The notes below the pieces were generated by a model. That model saw nothing but the letters and a program-made list of their open reading frames with translations, was not told where the DNA came from and searched no databases. Shown in pieces: positions 1 to 9,268 of a stretch of DNA of 64,000 bases. This stretch comes from Leptospira stimsonii (GTDB taxonomy: Bacteria; Spirochaetota; Leptospiria; Leptospirales; Leptospiraceae). The stretch is from NCBI RefSeq assembly GCF_003545885.1, contig NZ_QHCT01000001.1:1406001-1470000 (forward strand), in the 5' to 3' direction. Positions within the stretch are counted from its first letter, which is position 1. Every line of letters starts with the position of its first letter. A program made the translations under genes and the position numbers.

Positions 1-2216
1 AGTGCGTTGGACATAAATCTTCCCCAGATCGGAGCCGCGACGACCCCGCCCGACATTCCTCTACCCATCGAAAGAGTTCCCGTATCATAGCCGATCCAAA
101 CAACGCTCACGAGTTCACCCGTATAACCCGCGAACCAAGCGTCCCGAAAGTTATTCGTCGTTCCCGTCTTTCCCGCCGCAGGCCGAGAAAGTCCGTAAGA
201 AGAAGCTCCGGTTCCCGTTCCTTTTTTGATCACGTCTTCCATCATCGATGTGAGAATGAAACTTACCTCAGGAGAGAGGACTTGTTTTCTTTCGATCTTA
301 CTCGCTTCTTCCCGAAAGTCTCGAATGATCGTTCCCGATCCGTCTTCCACATAAAGAACGCTCAACGGAAATACTTGTTTTCCTCCGGAAGCAAGTACCG
401 CATAAGCCTTTGCCAACTCGTACGGAGAAACTTCAAACGTTCCCAAAGAGATCGAATAGTTTCTTGGTATGGATCTATTTTCGATCTGAAGAATTTTTTC
501 CAAGAATGGCATCAGGTTGCTGATACCCGTATGTTCCAAGACACGAACCGCGACGCTGTTTCTGGAAAGTTCCAGAGCTTCTCGGAGTCTTATGAATCCT
601 GAATATTCTCCCGTGTAATTGGAAGGGTTCCATTCATCACCGTCTTCTAATACGTATTGAAGAGGAGAATCGGAAAAGAGAGACGCCGCGGTCACATTCT
701 TCTTTGGATCCGGATGTTGGTTGTAGTATTCCATCGCCGCGGCATAGACGAGAGGTTTGAACGCGGAGCCAGGTTGTCTGTATGCTTGGAACGCGCGGAT
801 CTGTTGGTTGTCCGATCGAAAGCCGGAACCTCCGACCATCGCCGTGATATAACCCGTATCCGGTCGCATTGAGATCAAAGCGCCTTCGACTGGAAGAAGG
901 AAGTCTTCGGTCTGTTGACTTCTATAACTCCACTCGATCGCTTCTCCCAACGTTTCGGTTCCGCTCAAAAGATTGAGAGTGCTCAGTTCGTCTCTTAGGT
1001 CTTCCTGCCAGGCTCGATTGAAGGTTCGGATCGATCTCGAAATCTTAAACTTAAATTCGGGAACGTCGTGGATCATCGCGAGAATATCATAGATCTCTCC
1101 GTAGGCGTCGTCGAACGCGTCGATCTTTGTAAACGTTCTCTGATTGGATTGAGCCGTTTGATTTTTCAAACCCGCATACAACGCCTTTTCGGCTTGTGTC
1201 TGGTGTTGAATGTTTAAGGTAGAATAGATCTTGAGACCGCCGCTATAGAGCGTCGTTTTCGGGATGTATCGAGTTAGATTCTTACGAACGTATTCCGTAA
1301 AATAAGGGAAACGATTGAGCCGATCTCCAAAGGCAGAGTCGTTCGGAGATCGGTTTAGAGTTATATAATATTCAGAAAATGCGTCGTATTCTTTCTCGGC
1401 GGTTTTAACGTCCAAGATCCCGTTTTCGACAAACTTCTTAAACACGACCCTTACTTTTGCGCTGGAAGAATTCGGATTCACCAAAGGTGAAAATTCAGTC
1501 GGTCTTGTGGTCAAACTCGCAAGAAGAGCGGATTCTCCCCAACTCAGATCTTTTACGTCCTTTCGAAAGTAGAATCGTGCCGCCGCTCCGACCCCGATCG
1601 TTCCGTGCCCTAATGGAATTTCGTTGAGATAGATTTCCATCAGTGTGTCTTTGTCGAAGACGGCTTCGAGAAGAAGTGCGAGCCAGGCTTCTCTTGCTTT
1701 CCGCAGGAAAGAACGTTCCGTGTTTAAGAATCGAAGACGTGCGACCTGTTGTGTAATCGTGGAAGCTCCTTCCTTGATTCTTCCCGCGAGAAGGTTGACC
1801 ATAAAGGCGCGAAAAATCCCTCTAAGATCGAGTCCCCAGTGCGAATAAAAATTGTTATCTTCGGTGGAAACGAAACTTCGAATCAGCTTGTTCGGTTTTC
1901 CGTCTTCCTCCGGAGGAAGTTCTTTGATGTTTAAGACAACTCGTGAAAAACGATAGAATTCGGCGATCGGTTCGTATTCGTTCTTGTCGTTGATTCCGTA
2001 GAGAACGGAAGGTTTTTCGTATTGATTGGATTCGGGAACTCTCCAGAGGTCCTTGATCGAAAAGACAAAAAGAAATCCGTTGAGAAACAAAAGACCCGCG
2101 CAGAGTTTTGCGAGTTGTTTGATCGGATCGGGTGAGTTTAGAACTTTTTGAAGAATTCTATCTCGGAAGTGGATTACAAAAAAACGAGAAAGATAACTGA
2201 CTGGTTCGTGTTTCAT
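1..2216 (-). CDS. Class A penicillin-binding protein (PBP1A type), C-terminus cut by window edge
   Basis: Bifunctional peptidoglycan synthase: glycosyltransferase 51 polymerises lipid II and the transpeptidase cross-links stem peptides in the periplasm. Reading the minus strand from the ATG at 2216 gives an open frame through base 1 (738 complete codons). A membrane segment lies near residues 38-54. The GT51 motif EDNNFYSHWG has its catalytic Glu at residue 119, and GASTITQQVAR follows at 150-160. The transpeptidase motifs are SAFK (Ser484), SRN (551-553) and KTGT (683-686, then NNFRDAWFAGY). The order and spacing are normal for the family, and only the extreme C-terminus is missing. It starts 6 bp after the stop of the upstream gene, so the two are probably co-transcribed. 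Confidence 0.95.
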   Translation of the reverse strand, partial: MKHEPVSYLSRFFVIHFRDRILQKVLNSPDPIKQLAKLCAGLLFLNGFLFVFSIKDLWRVPESNQYEKPSVLYGINDKNEYEPIAEFYRFSRVVLNIKELPPEEDGKPNKLIRSFVSTEDNNFYSHWGLDLRGIFRAFMVNLLAGRIKEGASTITQQVARLRFLNTERSFLRKAREAWLALLLEAVFDKDTLMEIYLNEIPLGHGTIGVGAAARFYFRKDVKDLSWGESALLASLTTRPTEFSPLVNPNSSSAKVRVVFKKFVENGILDVKTAEKEYDAFSEYYITLNRSPNDSAFGDRLNRFPYFTEYVRKNLTRYIPKTTLYSGGLKIYSTLNIQHQTQAEKALYAGLKNQTAQSNQRTFTKIDAFDDAYGEIYDILAMIHDVPEFKFKISRSIRTFNRAWQEDLRDELSTLNLLSGTETLGEAIEWSYRSQQTEDFLLPVEGALISMRPDTGYITAMVGGSGFRSDNQQIRAFQAYRQPGSAFKPLVYAAAMEYYNQHPDPKKNVTAASLFSDSPLQYVLEDGDEWNPSNYTGEYSGFIRLREALELSRNSVAVRVLEHTGISNLMPFLEKILQIENRSIPRNYSISLGTFEVSPYELAKAYAVLASGGKQVFPLSVLYVEDGSGTIIRDFREEASKIERKQVLSPEVSFILTSMMEDVIKKGTGTGASSYGLSRPAAGKTGTTNNFRDAWFAGYTGELVSVVWIGYDTGTLSMGRGMSGGVVAAPIWGRFMSNA

Positions 2217-2222
2217 ATTCGA

Positions 2223-3299
<1,077 letters not shown>

Positions 3300-3314
3300 G
3301 GATGAAAATGCCTT

Positions 3315-3343
3315 TAAAAAAACAGGACTCCAACGGAGCCTGT
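3315..3343 (-). terminator. Terminator/attenuator-like hairpin in the leader of the phospholipase-family gene
   Basis: On the minus strand a 9-bp stem (arms 3335-3343 and 3322-3331, one bulged base, 3-nt loop) is followed by seven T's (3321-3315). It ends only 15 bp before the ATG at 3299. It therefore lies in the leader of that gene rather than behind a gene, so it looks like an attenuator, or a terminator for transcripts entering from the lysA side. Confidence 0.5.
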
Positions 3344-3374
3344 TCTAAAACCATTTAGAAATGCCCGTTTCACT

Positions 3375-4643
3375 ATGCAATCAATAGAAAAATTAAAATT
3401 TTTGACTGAATCCCAAGTGCGTACAGTCGCACAACAATTTGGAACCCCCGTTTTTGTCTATTCCAGAGAGAGAATCGAAAAAAGTTGCGACACCGCTCTT
3501 GCGTTCCCGAACGCGTTCGGGTTGACCGTACGATATGCGATGAAGGCGAATCCGAATCGAACCATTCTCGAGATCATGAAACGAAAAGGAATTCAGATCG
3601 ACGCGAGTTCGGAATACGAAGTGCAAAGAGCGCTTCTCTACGGATTCAAACCGCAAGAGATCATGTTGACTTCTCAAGAACTCGCGAAGGGACTCAAAGA
3701 ATTGGTCGAAAAGGGCGTAGTCTTCAACGCGTGTTCCTTGAGACAGTTGGAATCCTTTGGAAAGTTATTTCCGGGAAAAGAAGTGAGTGTTCGGTTCAAT
3801 CCGGGGCTCGGGTCCGGACAAACAAAGAAGACGGACGTGGGCGGAAAGACTTCTTCCTTCGGAGTTTGGCACGAAGACTTGAACAAAGTGAAAGAAATTG
3901 CCAAAAAATACGATCTCAAAATTTTCAAAGTGCACACGCATATCGGATCGGGAAGCGATCCCGCGGTATGGAAAATCGTCGCACAAGTTTCTTTGGATAT
4001 CGCCGCACAATTTCCGGAATGTAGAATTCTCAACCTCGGCGGAGGATTCAAAGTGGGAAGAATGGAAGACGAAAAGACCACCGACTTCCAGACGATCGGA
4101 AAACCGGTGATCGAACTTTTTCAAGAATTCGCGAAGAAGAATGGGACCAAACTCCACATGGAGATCGAGCCCGGTTCCTTTATGATGGTGAATAACGGCG
4201 CGATCGTGACCACGATCGACGATATCGTCTCCACGGGAGAAAACGGATATACTTTCGTTAAAGTCGACGCAGGGATGGACGTGAACACAAGACCTTCTTT
4301 GTATGCCGCGAGACATCCGTTAGTCGTCGTTCCCAAAGAAGGAACACATTCCGGAAAGACGGAAGATTACGTTTTTGTGGGGCACTGTTGCGAGAGCGGG
4401 GATCTTTTTACACAAGCGGAAGGTGGAGGTCCGATCACAAGAACGACCGGCGAAGCAAAGTTAGGCGATTATATCGTGATGGAAGGAGCGGGTGCATATT
4501 GTTCCTCAATGTCCACGAAGAATTATAACTCCTTCCCGGAAACCGCCGAAGTGTTGTTAGGACTGGACGGTTCGTTTCAGCTCATAAGAAAACGTCAGAA
4601 TTTGGAACAGATCTTTCAGAATGAAGTCCCTGTTTCTCTCTGA
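3375..4643 (+). CDS. lysA: Diaminopimelate decarboxylase-type PLP enzyme
   Basis: 422 aa fold-type III PLP decarboxylase, predicted to convert meso-diaminopimelate to lysine in the cytoplasm. The PLP-binding lysine is Lys57 in YAMKANPN. The family motifs HTHIGSGSDP, LNLGGGF, the active-site CCESGD loop and GAYCSSMSTKNYNSFP are all present. The substrate-binding EPGR motif reads EPGS here (Ser268), which differs from classic LysA. A related specificity in this decarboxylase group is therefore possible. The 3' end overlaps the ispD start by 23 bp, implying translational coupling. It is divergent from the phospholipase-family gene. Confidence 0.85.
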   Translation: MQSIEKLKFLTESQVRTVAQQFGTPVFVYSRERIEKSCDTALAFPNAFGLTVRYAMKANPNRTILEIMKRKGIQIDASSEYEVQRALLYGFKPQEIMLTSQELAKGLKELVEKGVVFNACSLRQLESFGKLFPGKEVSVRFNPGLGSGQTKKTDVGGKTSSFGVWHEDLNKVKEIAKKYDLKIFKVHTHIGSGSDPAVWKIVAQVSLDIAAQFPECRILNLGGGFKVGRMEDEKTTDFQTIGKPVIELFQEFAKKNGTKLHMEIEPGSFMMVNNGAIVTTIDDIVSTGENGYTFVKVDAGMDVNTRPSLYAARHPLVVVPKEGTHSGKTEDYVFVGHCCESGDLFTQAEGGGPITRTTGEAKLGDYIVMEGAGAYCSSMSTKNYNSFPETAEVLLGLDGSFQLIRKRQNLEQIFQNEVPVSL

Positions 4644-5343
4644 GAAAATTTACGTATTGATTTTAGCCGGAGGAACCGGCACGAGAATGGGTTCGTCGAT
4701 TCCGAAACAATTTTTAGAATTGGCGAAAGAGCCCGTATTCCTTCATTCCCTCAGACGATTTCAGGATTGGGGAAAACAAAAAAAGATCGTTTTGGTTTCT
4801 CATAAAGAATCGATTCAGAAAACCGAAGAGATCTGCGGTCCTTTTTTACGGGATGAGGATCGGATCGTGGAAGGTGGTGAGACAAGACACGCTTCCATGT
4901 TGCGGGGGCTTTCCGTATTGGAGATACAAAGCGACGATATTGTATTGGTTCATGACGCCGCGAGACCTTTTGTTTTGGCCGAAGAATTGGACCGTTTGTG
5001 CGAAAGCGTAAGGGAGAACGGGATCGCAACTCTCGCTTCCAAAACATCCGAAACCGTATTAGAAGAATCGAATGGACTTACCGAGTCTCTTTTGGACCGA
5101 GAGCATATCTGGTTTATGAAAACTCCGCAAGGAATGAAAGGCTCCGTCTTGAAGGAACTCCTTTTCGCTCCGCTTGAATATGTTCCCACCGATCTTTGTT
5201 CCTGGGCTTTAGGTCATGGAAAAAAATCTGCGATCGTGGAATCTCATCCTTTCAATCTCAAGATCACACAAAAGGAAGACTTAGAATTCGCGGAATTCTA
5301 TTCTTCCTTATTTCAAAAGCTCGTCAAAGAATCTGAAATTTGA
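4621..5343 (+). CDS. ispD: 2-C-methyl-D-erythritol 4-phosphate cytidylyltransferase
   Basis: 240 aa, normal length. It catalyses MEP + CTP to CDP-ME, the third step of the non-mevalonate isoprenoid pathway. The nucleotide-binding signature LAGGTGTRMGSSIPKQF occupies residues 15-31. GGETRHASM, VHDAARPF, TPQG and a C-terminal FNLKITQKEDLEFAE block follow in IspD order. The related TarI/IspD-like ribitol-phosphate cytidylyltransferases share these motifs, so a minor alternative remains. The ATG lies inside the end of lysA. No downstream gene follows on the same strand for about 1.5 kb. Confidence 0.9.
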   Translation: MKSLFLSEKIYVLILAGGTGTRMGSSIPKQFLELAKEPVFLHSLRRFQDWGKQKKIVLVSHKESIQKTEEICGPFLRDEDRIVEGGETRHASMLRGLSVLEIQSDDIVLVHDAARPFVLAEELDRLCESVRENGIATLASKTSETVLEESNGLTESLLDREHIWFMKTPQGMKGSVLKELLFAPLEYVPTDLCSWALGHGKKSAIVESHPFNLKITQKEDLEFAEFYSSLFQKLVKESEI

Positions 5344-6000
5344 TCCGCACTTCGCGCCGTTCGGAATCGATGACCCGGTCGCGTTTCGTTTCGATTCGGA
5401 ATCCGTTCTAAAACCGAAAAATGCGGGAACTCCCGCAAAAATTCACAGAAGTCATTTTGTTAGGGAAAGAATGAAGGCCTTGAAAGGAGAGAAGACTGAG
5501 AGAACTCTAAGAAGGAAGAATGGGAATCGTTTATTAGAAAGGTTTCGAATCGTCAAAAAGGAAAAATTTGTGGGAACTCTCACGTTGTTCGAATAGCTGA
5601 GGAAGATTGAATATCCACAAAACGCAGACGTGCCGTAATATGTAGGAACTCACACATCTTTGAGGGTCGAGAAGTCTATCAAAAGAATTCATTCCTTCTT
5701 TCGAAGATGGAGACGAATTCTAAGGTCGATTCTAAAAATCACGGAAAGGTTTTTGCATTTCGGTTTCGGAAGAAGTGATTGTTTTCAGCAAACGAATTTC
5801 GAAAAGAGAAGTTTTGTCGGACCAAATATCGATTTAAAAAAAGTCAGAAAGAAGTGTAGGAGCTTTCTCTTTCTTTTTTGACAAAGTAACATTCCGAAAA
5901 GGAGGGCTTGCGAAAGCCAAAAATAGTCAGGGGAAAATTCAAGAATTGTGTGGAGAATTGAGTTTTCTCCGGCACCTATCGACGCCGAAGAGATTCGTTT
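5344..6000. other. Intergenic spacer with short palindromic GGAACTCC motifs
   Basis: No convincing gene. The spacer holds a perfect short hairpin, GCGGGAACTCCCGC at 5423-5436, and further copies of the TGTAGGAACTC-type word near 5570 and 5640. These words resemble the ends of the 150-bp dispersed repeat found elsewhere in the window. Reading frames here have Lys/Arg/Phe-rich, low-quality translations and no ribosome binding site. Confidence 0.6.
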
Positions 6001-6465
6001 TTATTTTTTCGGAAGCGGAAGCTCGTAGACGACTTCGGCACCTTTTAACTTCGCTCGAGAGGCCTGCAGGATCAATTTCCCCGAAGTCGGAATTTTAGAA
6101 GAAGGACAAAAGAAATGGTCCGGATGCGCCTGACATTCCAATTTTTGTTCCTTTTTTCCATCTATGAGTTTTGCCTGAAGGGAACTCTCCTTTGTGATCG
6201 GATTTTGAAAGCTCACGTCCAAAAGATAAATTTTAAAACCTTCTTTGAGAACGATGAGTTCCGTATGAAAAGATCCAGGCATCCGGATGGCTCCTCCGTT
6301 CGGACCGGGATGTTCGTCTCCGTGCGCCCGTAATCCATAACTTACGAATATAAGAAAAATCGAAAGCGCGAGTTTTGCAACCTTCACTTTCGAGAGGGAC
6401 GTTTTCTTTTTTGAACTCGGAACCGGAAGGTTTCCGAGAGTTTTGTTTCGAATTGAGGTTCTCAT
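6001..6465 (-). CDS. Secreted His-rich protein of the copper module
   Basis: 154 aa of unknown specific function. A basic N-region is followed by a hydrophobic segment (about residues 28-46) and a likely signal-peptidase site before HGDEHPGPNGG, so the mature protein should be periplasmic or surface exposed. The HGDEH start and a later CQAHPDHFFC could bind metal. Similar GPNGG...HTEL stretches occur at the start of some heavy-metal efflux adaptor proteins, but no efflux domain is present here. A strong ribosome site (AAGGAGAG) precedes the ATG. It lies 26 bp after the HMA gene and probably shares its CueR-type promoter. Confidence 0.75.
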   Translation of the reverse strand: MRTSIRNKTLGNLPVPSSKKKTSLSKVKVAKLALSIFLIFVSYGLRAHGDEHPGPNGGAIRMPGSFHTELIVLKEGFKIYLLDVSFQNPITKESSLQAKLIDGKKEQKLECQAHPDHFFCPSSKIPTSGKLILQASRAKLKGAEVVYELPLPKK

Positions 6466-6491
6466 TTGCTATCTCTCCTTCTCATTGATTG

Positions 6492-6698
6492 TTAAACGAC
6501 AGCGCTTTTGGAAACAGGGTAACCGCATTCTTCGATTAGATTTGCGAGTTCTTTTCCCGAGCGTCCGCTTTCTACGCGAACGATTTGACTTGCGACATCC
6601 ACGCTTACCTGAACGTTCGGATCAATCGTTTTGATCGCTCTGGAAATCACGTTCGCGCAACTCCCACAGGACAGATTCTCCACTTGAAATTCCAACAT
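6492..6698 (-). CDS. Heavy-metal-associated (HMA) domain protein, CopZ-like copper chaperone
   Basis: 68 aa, a single HMA (ferredoxin-like fold) domain. The metal-binding motif is LSCGSCANVI, with Cys11 and Cys14. The rest fits the family, including the ECGYPVS end typical of Atx1/CopZ chaperones. The predicted role is to bind and shuttle Cu(I) in the cytoplasm. The ribosome site AAGGAG lies 6 bases before the ATG. It is first in a minus-strand pair with the secreted His-rich protein, and its promoter has a 19-bp MerR-type spacer (6741-6771). Confidence 0.9.
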   Translation of the reverse strand: MLEFQVENLSCGSCANVISRAIKTIDPNVQVSVDVASQIVRVESGRSGKELANLIEECGYPVSKSAVV

Positions 6699-6740
6699 AA
6701 GATTCTCCTTAAAAGGTTTTGAAAACCGATCTTGAGATTT

Positions 6741-6771
6741 AGGTTAAACCTTCCCACAAGGGTAAGGTCAA
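6741..6771 (-). promoter_or_regulatory. CueR/MerR-type promoter for the HMA operon
   Basis: On the minus strand: -35 TTGACC (6771-6766), a spacer of exactly 19 bp, and -10 TAACCT (6746-6741). The spacer contains a dyad with arms AACCTTCCC and AGGGTAAGGT (6747-6768). A 19-bp spacer with a centred dyad of this sequence is characteristic of copper-responsive MerR-family (CueR) promoters. Confidence 0.8.
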
Positions 6772-6823
6772 GAACCGATTGCGATTTTTTCTTTTCGTAT
6801 TCATTTTTTTTTCGTTGGCTACC

Positions 6824-6854
6824 TTGACCTTCCTATAGGGGGAACCTTTAGAAT
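6824..6854 (+). promoter_or_regulatory. CueR/MerR-type promoter for ferredoxin-cueR
   Basis: -35 TTGACC (6824-6829), 19-bp spacer (6830-6848) and -10 TAGAAT (6849-6854). The dyad ACCTTCC...GGGGGAACCTT-like spans the spacer. It diverges from the similar HMA promoter 53 bp away, so one regulator probably controls both operons. A strong ribosome site (AAGGAGG) follows before the ferredoxin ATG. Confidence 0.8.
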
Positions 6855-6880
6855 TTTACGAAGTTGGACAAGGAGGTAGT

Positions 6881-7177
6881 ATGGGTTTTAAGATTCACTT
6901 TCCGGATCTGAAGCGGAACATCGAAGTCGAGGATCAGGAGACGATTTTAGATTCTTCCTTGAATGCGGGAATCGATCTCGCTTATTCTTGTAGATTCGGT
7001 CGATGCGGGGTTTGCAAAATTCTTCTCTTGAGCGGAAAGGTGGAGCATCTTTCTCTCGGTAAATTTTCTCTGACGGGGGAAGAAAAGGAGGAGGGTTTTA
7101 TTTTGGCTTGCAGATCCGTTCCTCTGAGCGATCTTATTCTTCCCTGGACTAAAAAAAGTCCAGGAAATAAATCGTAA
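6881..7177 (+). CDS. [2Fe-2S] ferredoxin
   Basis: 98 aa, plant/oxygenase-reductase type ferredoxin domain. The cluster ligands are Cys37, Cys42, Cys45 and Cys77, giving C-x4-C-x2-C then a distal C. It is a small electron carrier whose partner cannot be named from this window. It is the first gene after a CueR-type promoter and is followed 10 bp later by the cueR-like gene, so it should be copper-inducible. A ferredoxin in this position is unusual. The AAGGAGG ribosome site fixes the ATG. Confidence 0.88.
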   Translation: MGFKIHFPDLKRNIEVEDQETILDSSLNAGIDLAYSCRFGRCGVCKILLLSGKVEHLSLGKFSLTGEEKEEGFILACRSVPLSDLILPWTKKSPGNKS

Positions 7178-7187
7178 GAAGTTGATT

Positions 7188-7583
7188 ATGAATATCGGGG
7201 AAGTTTCCAAAAAATCCGGAGTCACCGCAAAACAAATTCGACATTATGAAACGATCGGCCTCATCCCGAAAGCAAGAAGGGGAGAATCGGGTTATAGAAT
7301 GTATTCTTCGGACGACGTTCACATTCTTCAGTTCGTAAAAAGAGCTCGAAGTATGGGATTTGCATTGAAGGAAATCAAGAAGTTAGTTGGTCTTTGGAGA
7401 AATCAGAGCAGGGCGAGTTCCGATGTGAAAATTCTCGCTCTCTCTCACTTAAAAACTCTGGAAACTAAGATAGCGGAGATGAAGGAGATGGCGGATACTC
7501 TCAAGGACTTGGCGTCGCATTGTCACGGGGATCATCGTCCTCATTGTCCGATTCTAAAATCCCTTTCGAATGAGAAGGTTTGA
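7188..7583 (+). CDS. cueR: MerR-family Cu(I)-responsive regulator (CueR type)
   Basis: 131 aa from the ATG at 7188; a TTG at 7182 would add two residues. An N-terminal MerR winged helix (MNIGEVSKKSGVTAKQIRHYETIGLIP) precedes a coiled-coil dimer helix. The C-terminal metal loop CHGDHRPHCPI has Cys112 and Cys120, the same positions and C-x7-C spacing as the Cu(I)/Ag(I)/Au(I) ligands of E. coli CueR. It is predicted to activate the two divergent 19-bp-spacer promoters upstream. It is co-transcribed with the ferredoxin, so it is autoregulated. Confidence 0.88.
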   Translation: MNIGEVSKKSGVTAKQIRHYETIGLIPKARRGESGYRMYSSDDVHILQFVKRARSMGFALKEIKKLVGLWRNQSRASSDVKILALSHLKTLETKIAEMKEMADTLKDLASHCHGDHRPHCPILKSLSNEKV

Positions 7584-7718
7584 AATTCTTAATTGCATAG
7601 AACGATTGATAATTTATTTCCAACCGTTTTCCGCGGGGCAATTTCAAAAAGTAGCCTGGAAGAATTGTTTCTTTCAGCTTGACTCTGCTCGAAACTCACA
7701 AAAATTGGAATTCTCACC

Positions 7719-8015
<297 letters not shown>

Positions 8016-8541
8016 TCAATCCGTGCTCCAGAGCGCGAAAAAAATGAGATCCTCTTTGGTGGCTTCAGAATTCTTCCTTCAGAAGATGAAATCAAAGGAG
8101 CGATCTGATTCGTTCTCCCAAAAGGGGACTGAAATCGATTTGTGGGAATTCCTTCAGACGCTTTTTCGAAAAGCTTTCGGTCGAATCGAGGTTTTGTCTG
8201 ACTTCGGAGAGGGATGTAGGAACTCCTCCGTTTTTAGAAAAGGAATTTCTTTGAGAGTTGAATCAAAGTAGGAACTCCATCTTTTTCAAAGCGGACCTCT
8301 CTTGGAAAGCCGTCCTCTGTGGGAACTCCCGCCTTTCAAAAACTCTCTGAAAGATTCGAAAATAGTGAGGAGTTCCCGCGTTTTCCCTTTTACCAAGAAG
8401 GTCTACTTTCCCGATTCACAATACGTTCTACTTCCTGGAAAGAAGATTGTCTAATATATAAGATATTATTCTGTTATATGGAATTAAAATCTTGATTCTT
8501 CTCTTCTAAGTTGATAAGCAAAAGGAAAAGGAGAAATAGGA

Positions 8542-8985
8542 ATGGCAAAAGAACTGTTTTACAGTGATGCGAAGTGGTCCGGGGAAGGAGTGAAAATCCT
8601 TTTAGAATCCCGTGGTCATCGTTGGGTTGTGGACGAACCAGAAAGTCTCGGGGGAAAGGATGAGGCGGCGAATCCGGTGGAGTATGTTTTGGGCGGACTT
8701 GCGAGTTGTCTTGGGGTTTTGATCTCCGCGTTTTCACCTGCCTTTCAGGTGGAACTCAAGGACTTTCGAGTCCATGTGGAAGGAGATCTGGATCCGGACG
8801 GATTCTTAGGAAAAGCGCCGGTTCGAACGGGCTTTCAGGAAATTCGATATTCGATTGAAGTGGAAAGCGATTCTCCACGGGAAAATCAAGATCGTCTTCT
8901 CGAACACATTCAGAAGATTTGCCCCGTGAAGGATACGCTCCAAGGAGTTTCTGTTCTTCCTTTGGAAGGAGTGAGTGCACTCTGA
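8542..8985 (+). CDS. OsmC-family protein
   Basis: 147 aa, OsmC/Ohr fold. The family's two redox cysteines are visible, one in LGGLASCLGVLI (about residue 57) and one in the ICPVKDTL segment (about 126). Characterised members are thiol peroxidases acting on organic hydroperoxides; others have no known role. This protein is closer to the YhfA/general OsmC type than to classic Ohr, so substrate specificity is open. A ribosome site (AAGGAGAAATAGG) precedes the ATG. It is monocistronic, with no gene on its strand within 250 bp. Confidence 0.85.
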   Translation: MAKELFYSDAKWSGEGVKILLESRGHRWVVDEPESLGGKDEAANPVEYVLGGLASCLGVLISAFSPAFQVELKDFRVHVEGDLDPDGFLGKAPVRTGFQEIRYSIEVESDSPRENQDRLLEHIQKICPVKDTLQGVSVLPLEGVSAL

Positions 8986-9268
8986 TTCAAAATCGGAAAA
9001 AAGGTCTCAAACGGTTTGGCTTGGAAGAATTTCTTTCCTTCGAAATTTTTAGACAAACCCTTTGGGACTTTCCATTTTCGAATTCTTCCACAACTCCCAC
9101 TTTTGATTTTATTTTGAAATGGTGGAACTCCCTCGAATCCGCTTTACTTTTCCAGCTTCTCTCTGAATCCTGATTCTACTTTATTGAAAAGACGAAGGGC
9201 AACGTAGTCTCTTTCCCGGGTTGGAAAGAATTTTGTCTTTCGTCAGAAAATAAATCTCTCAAGACACG

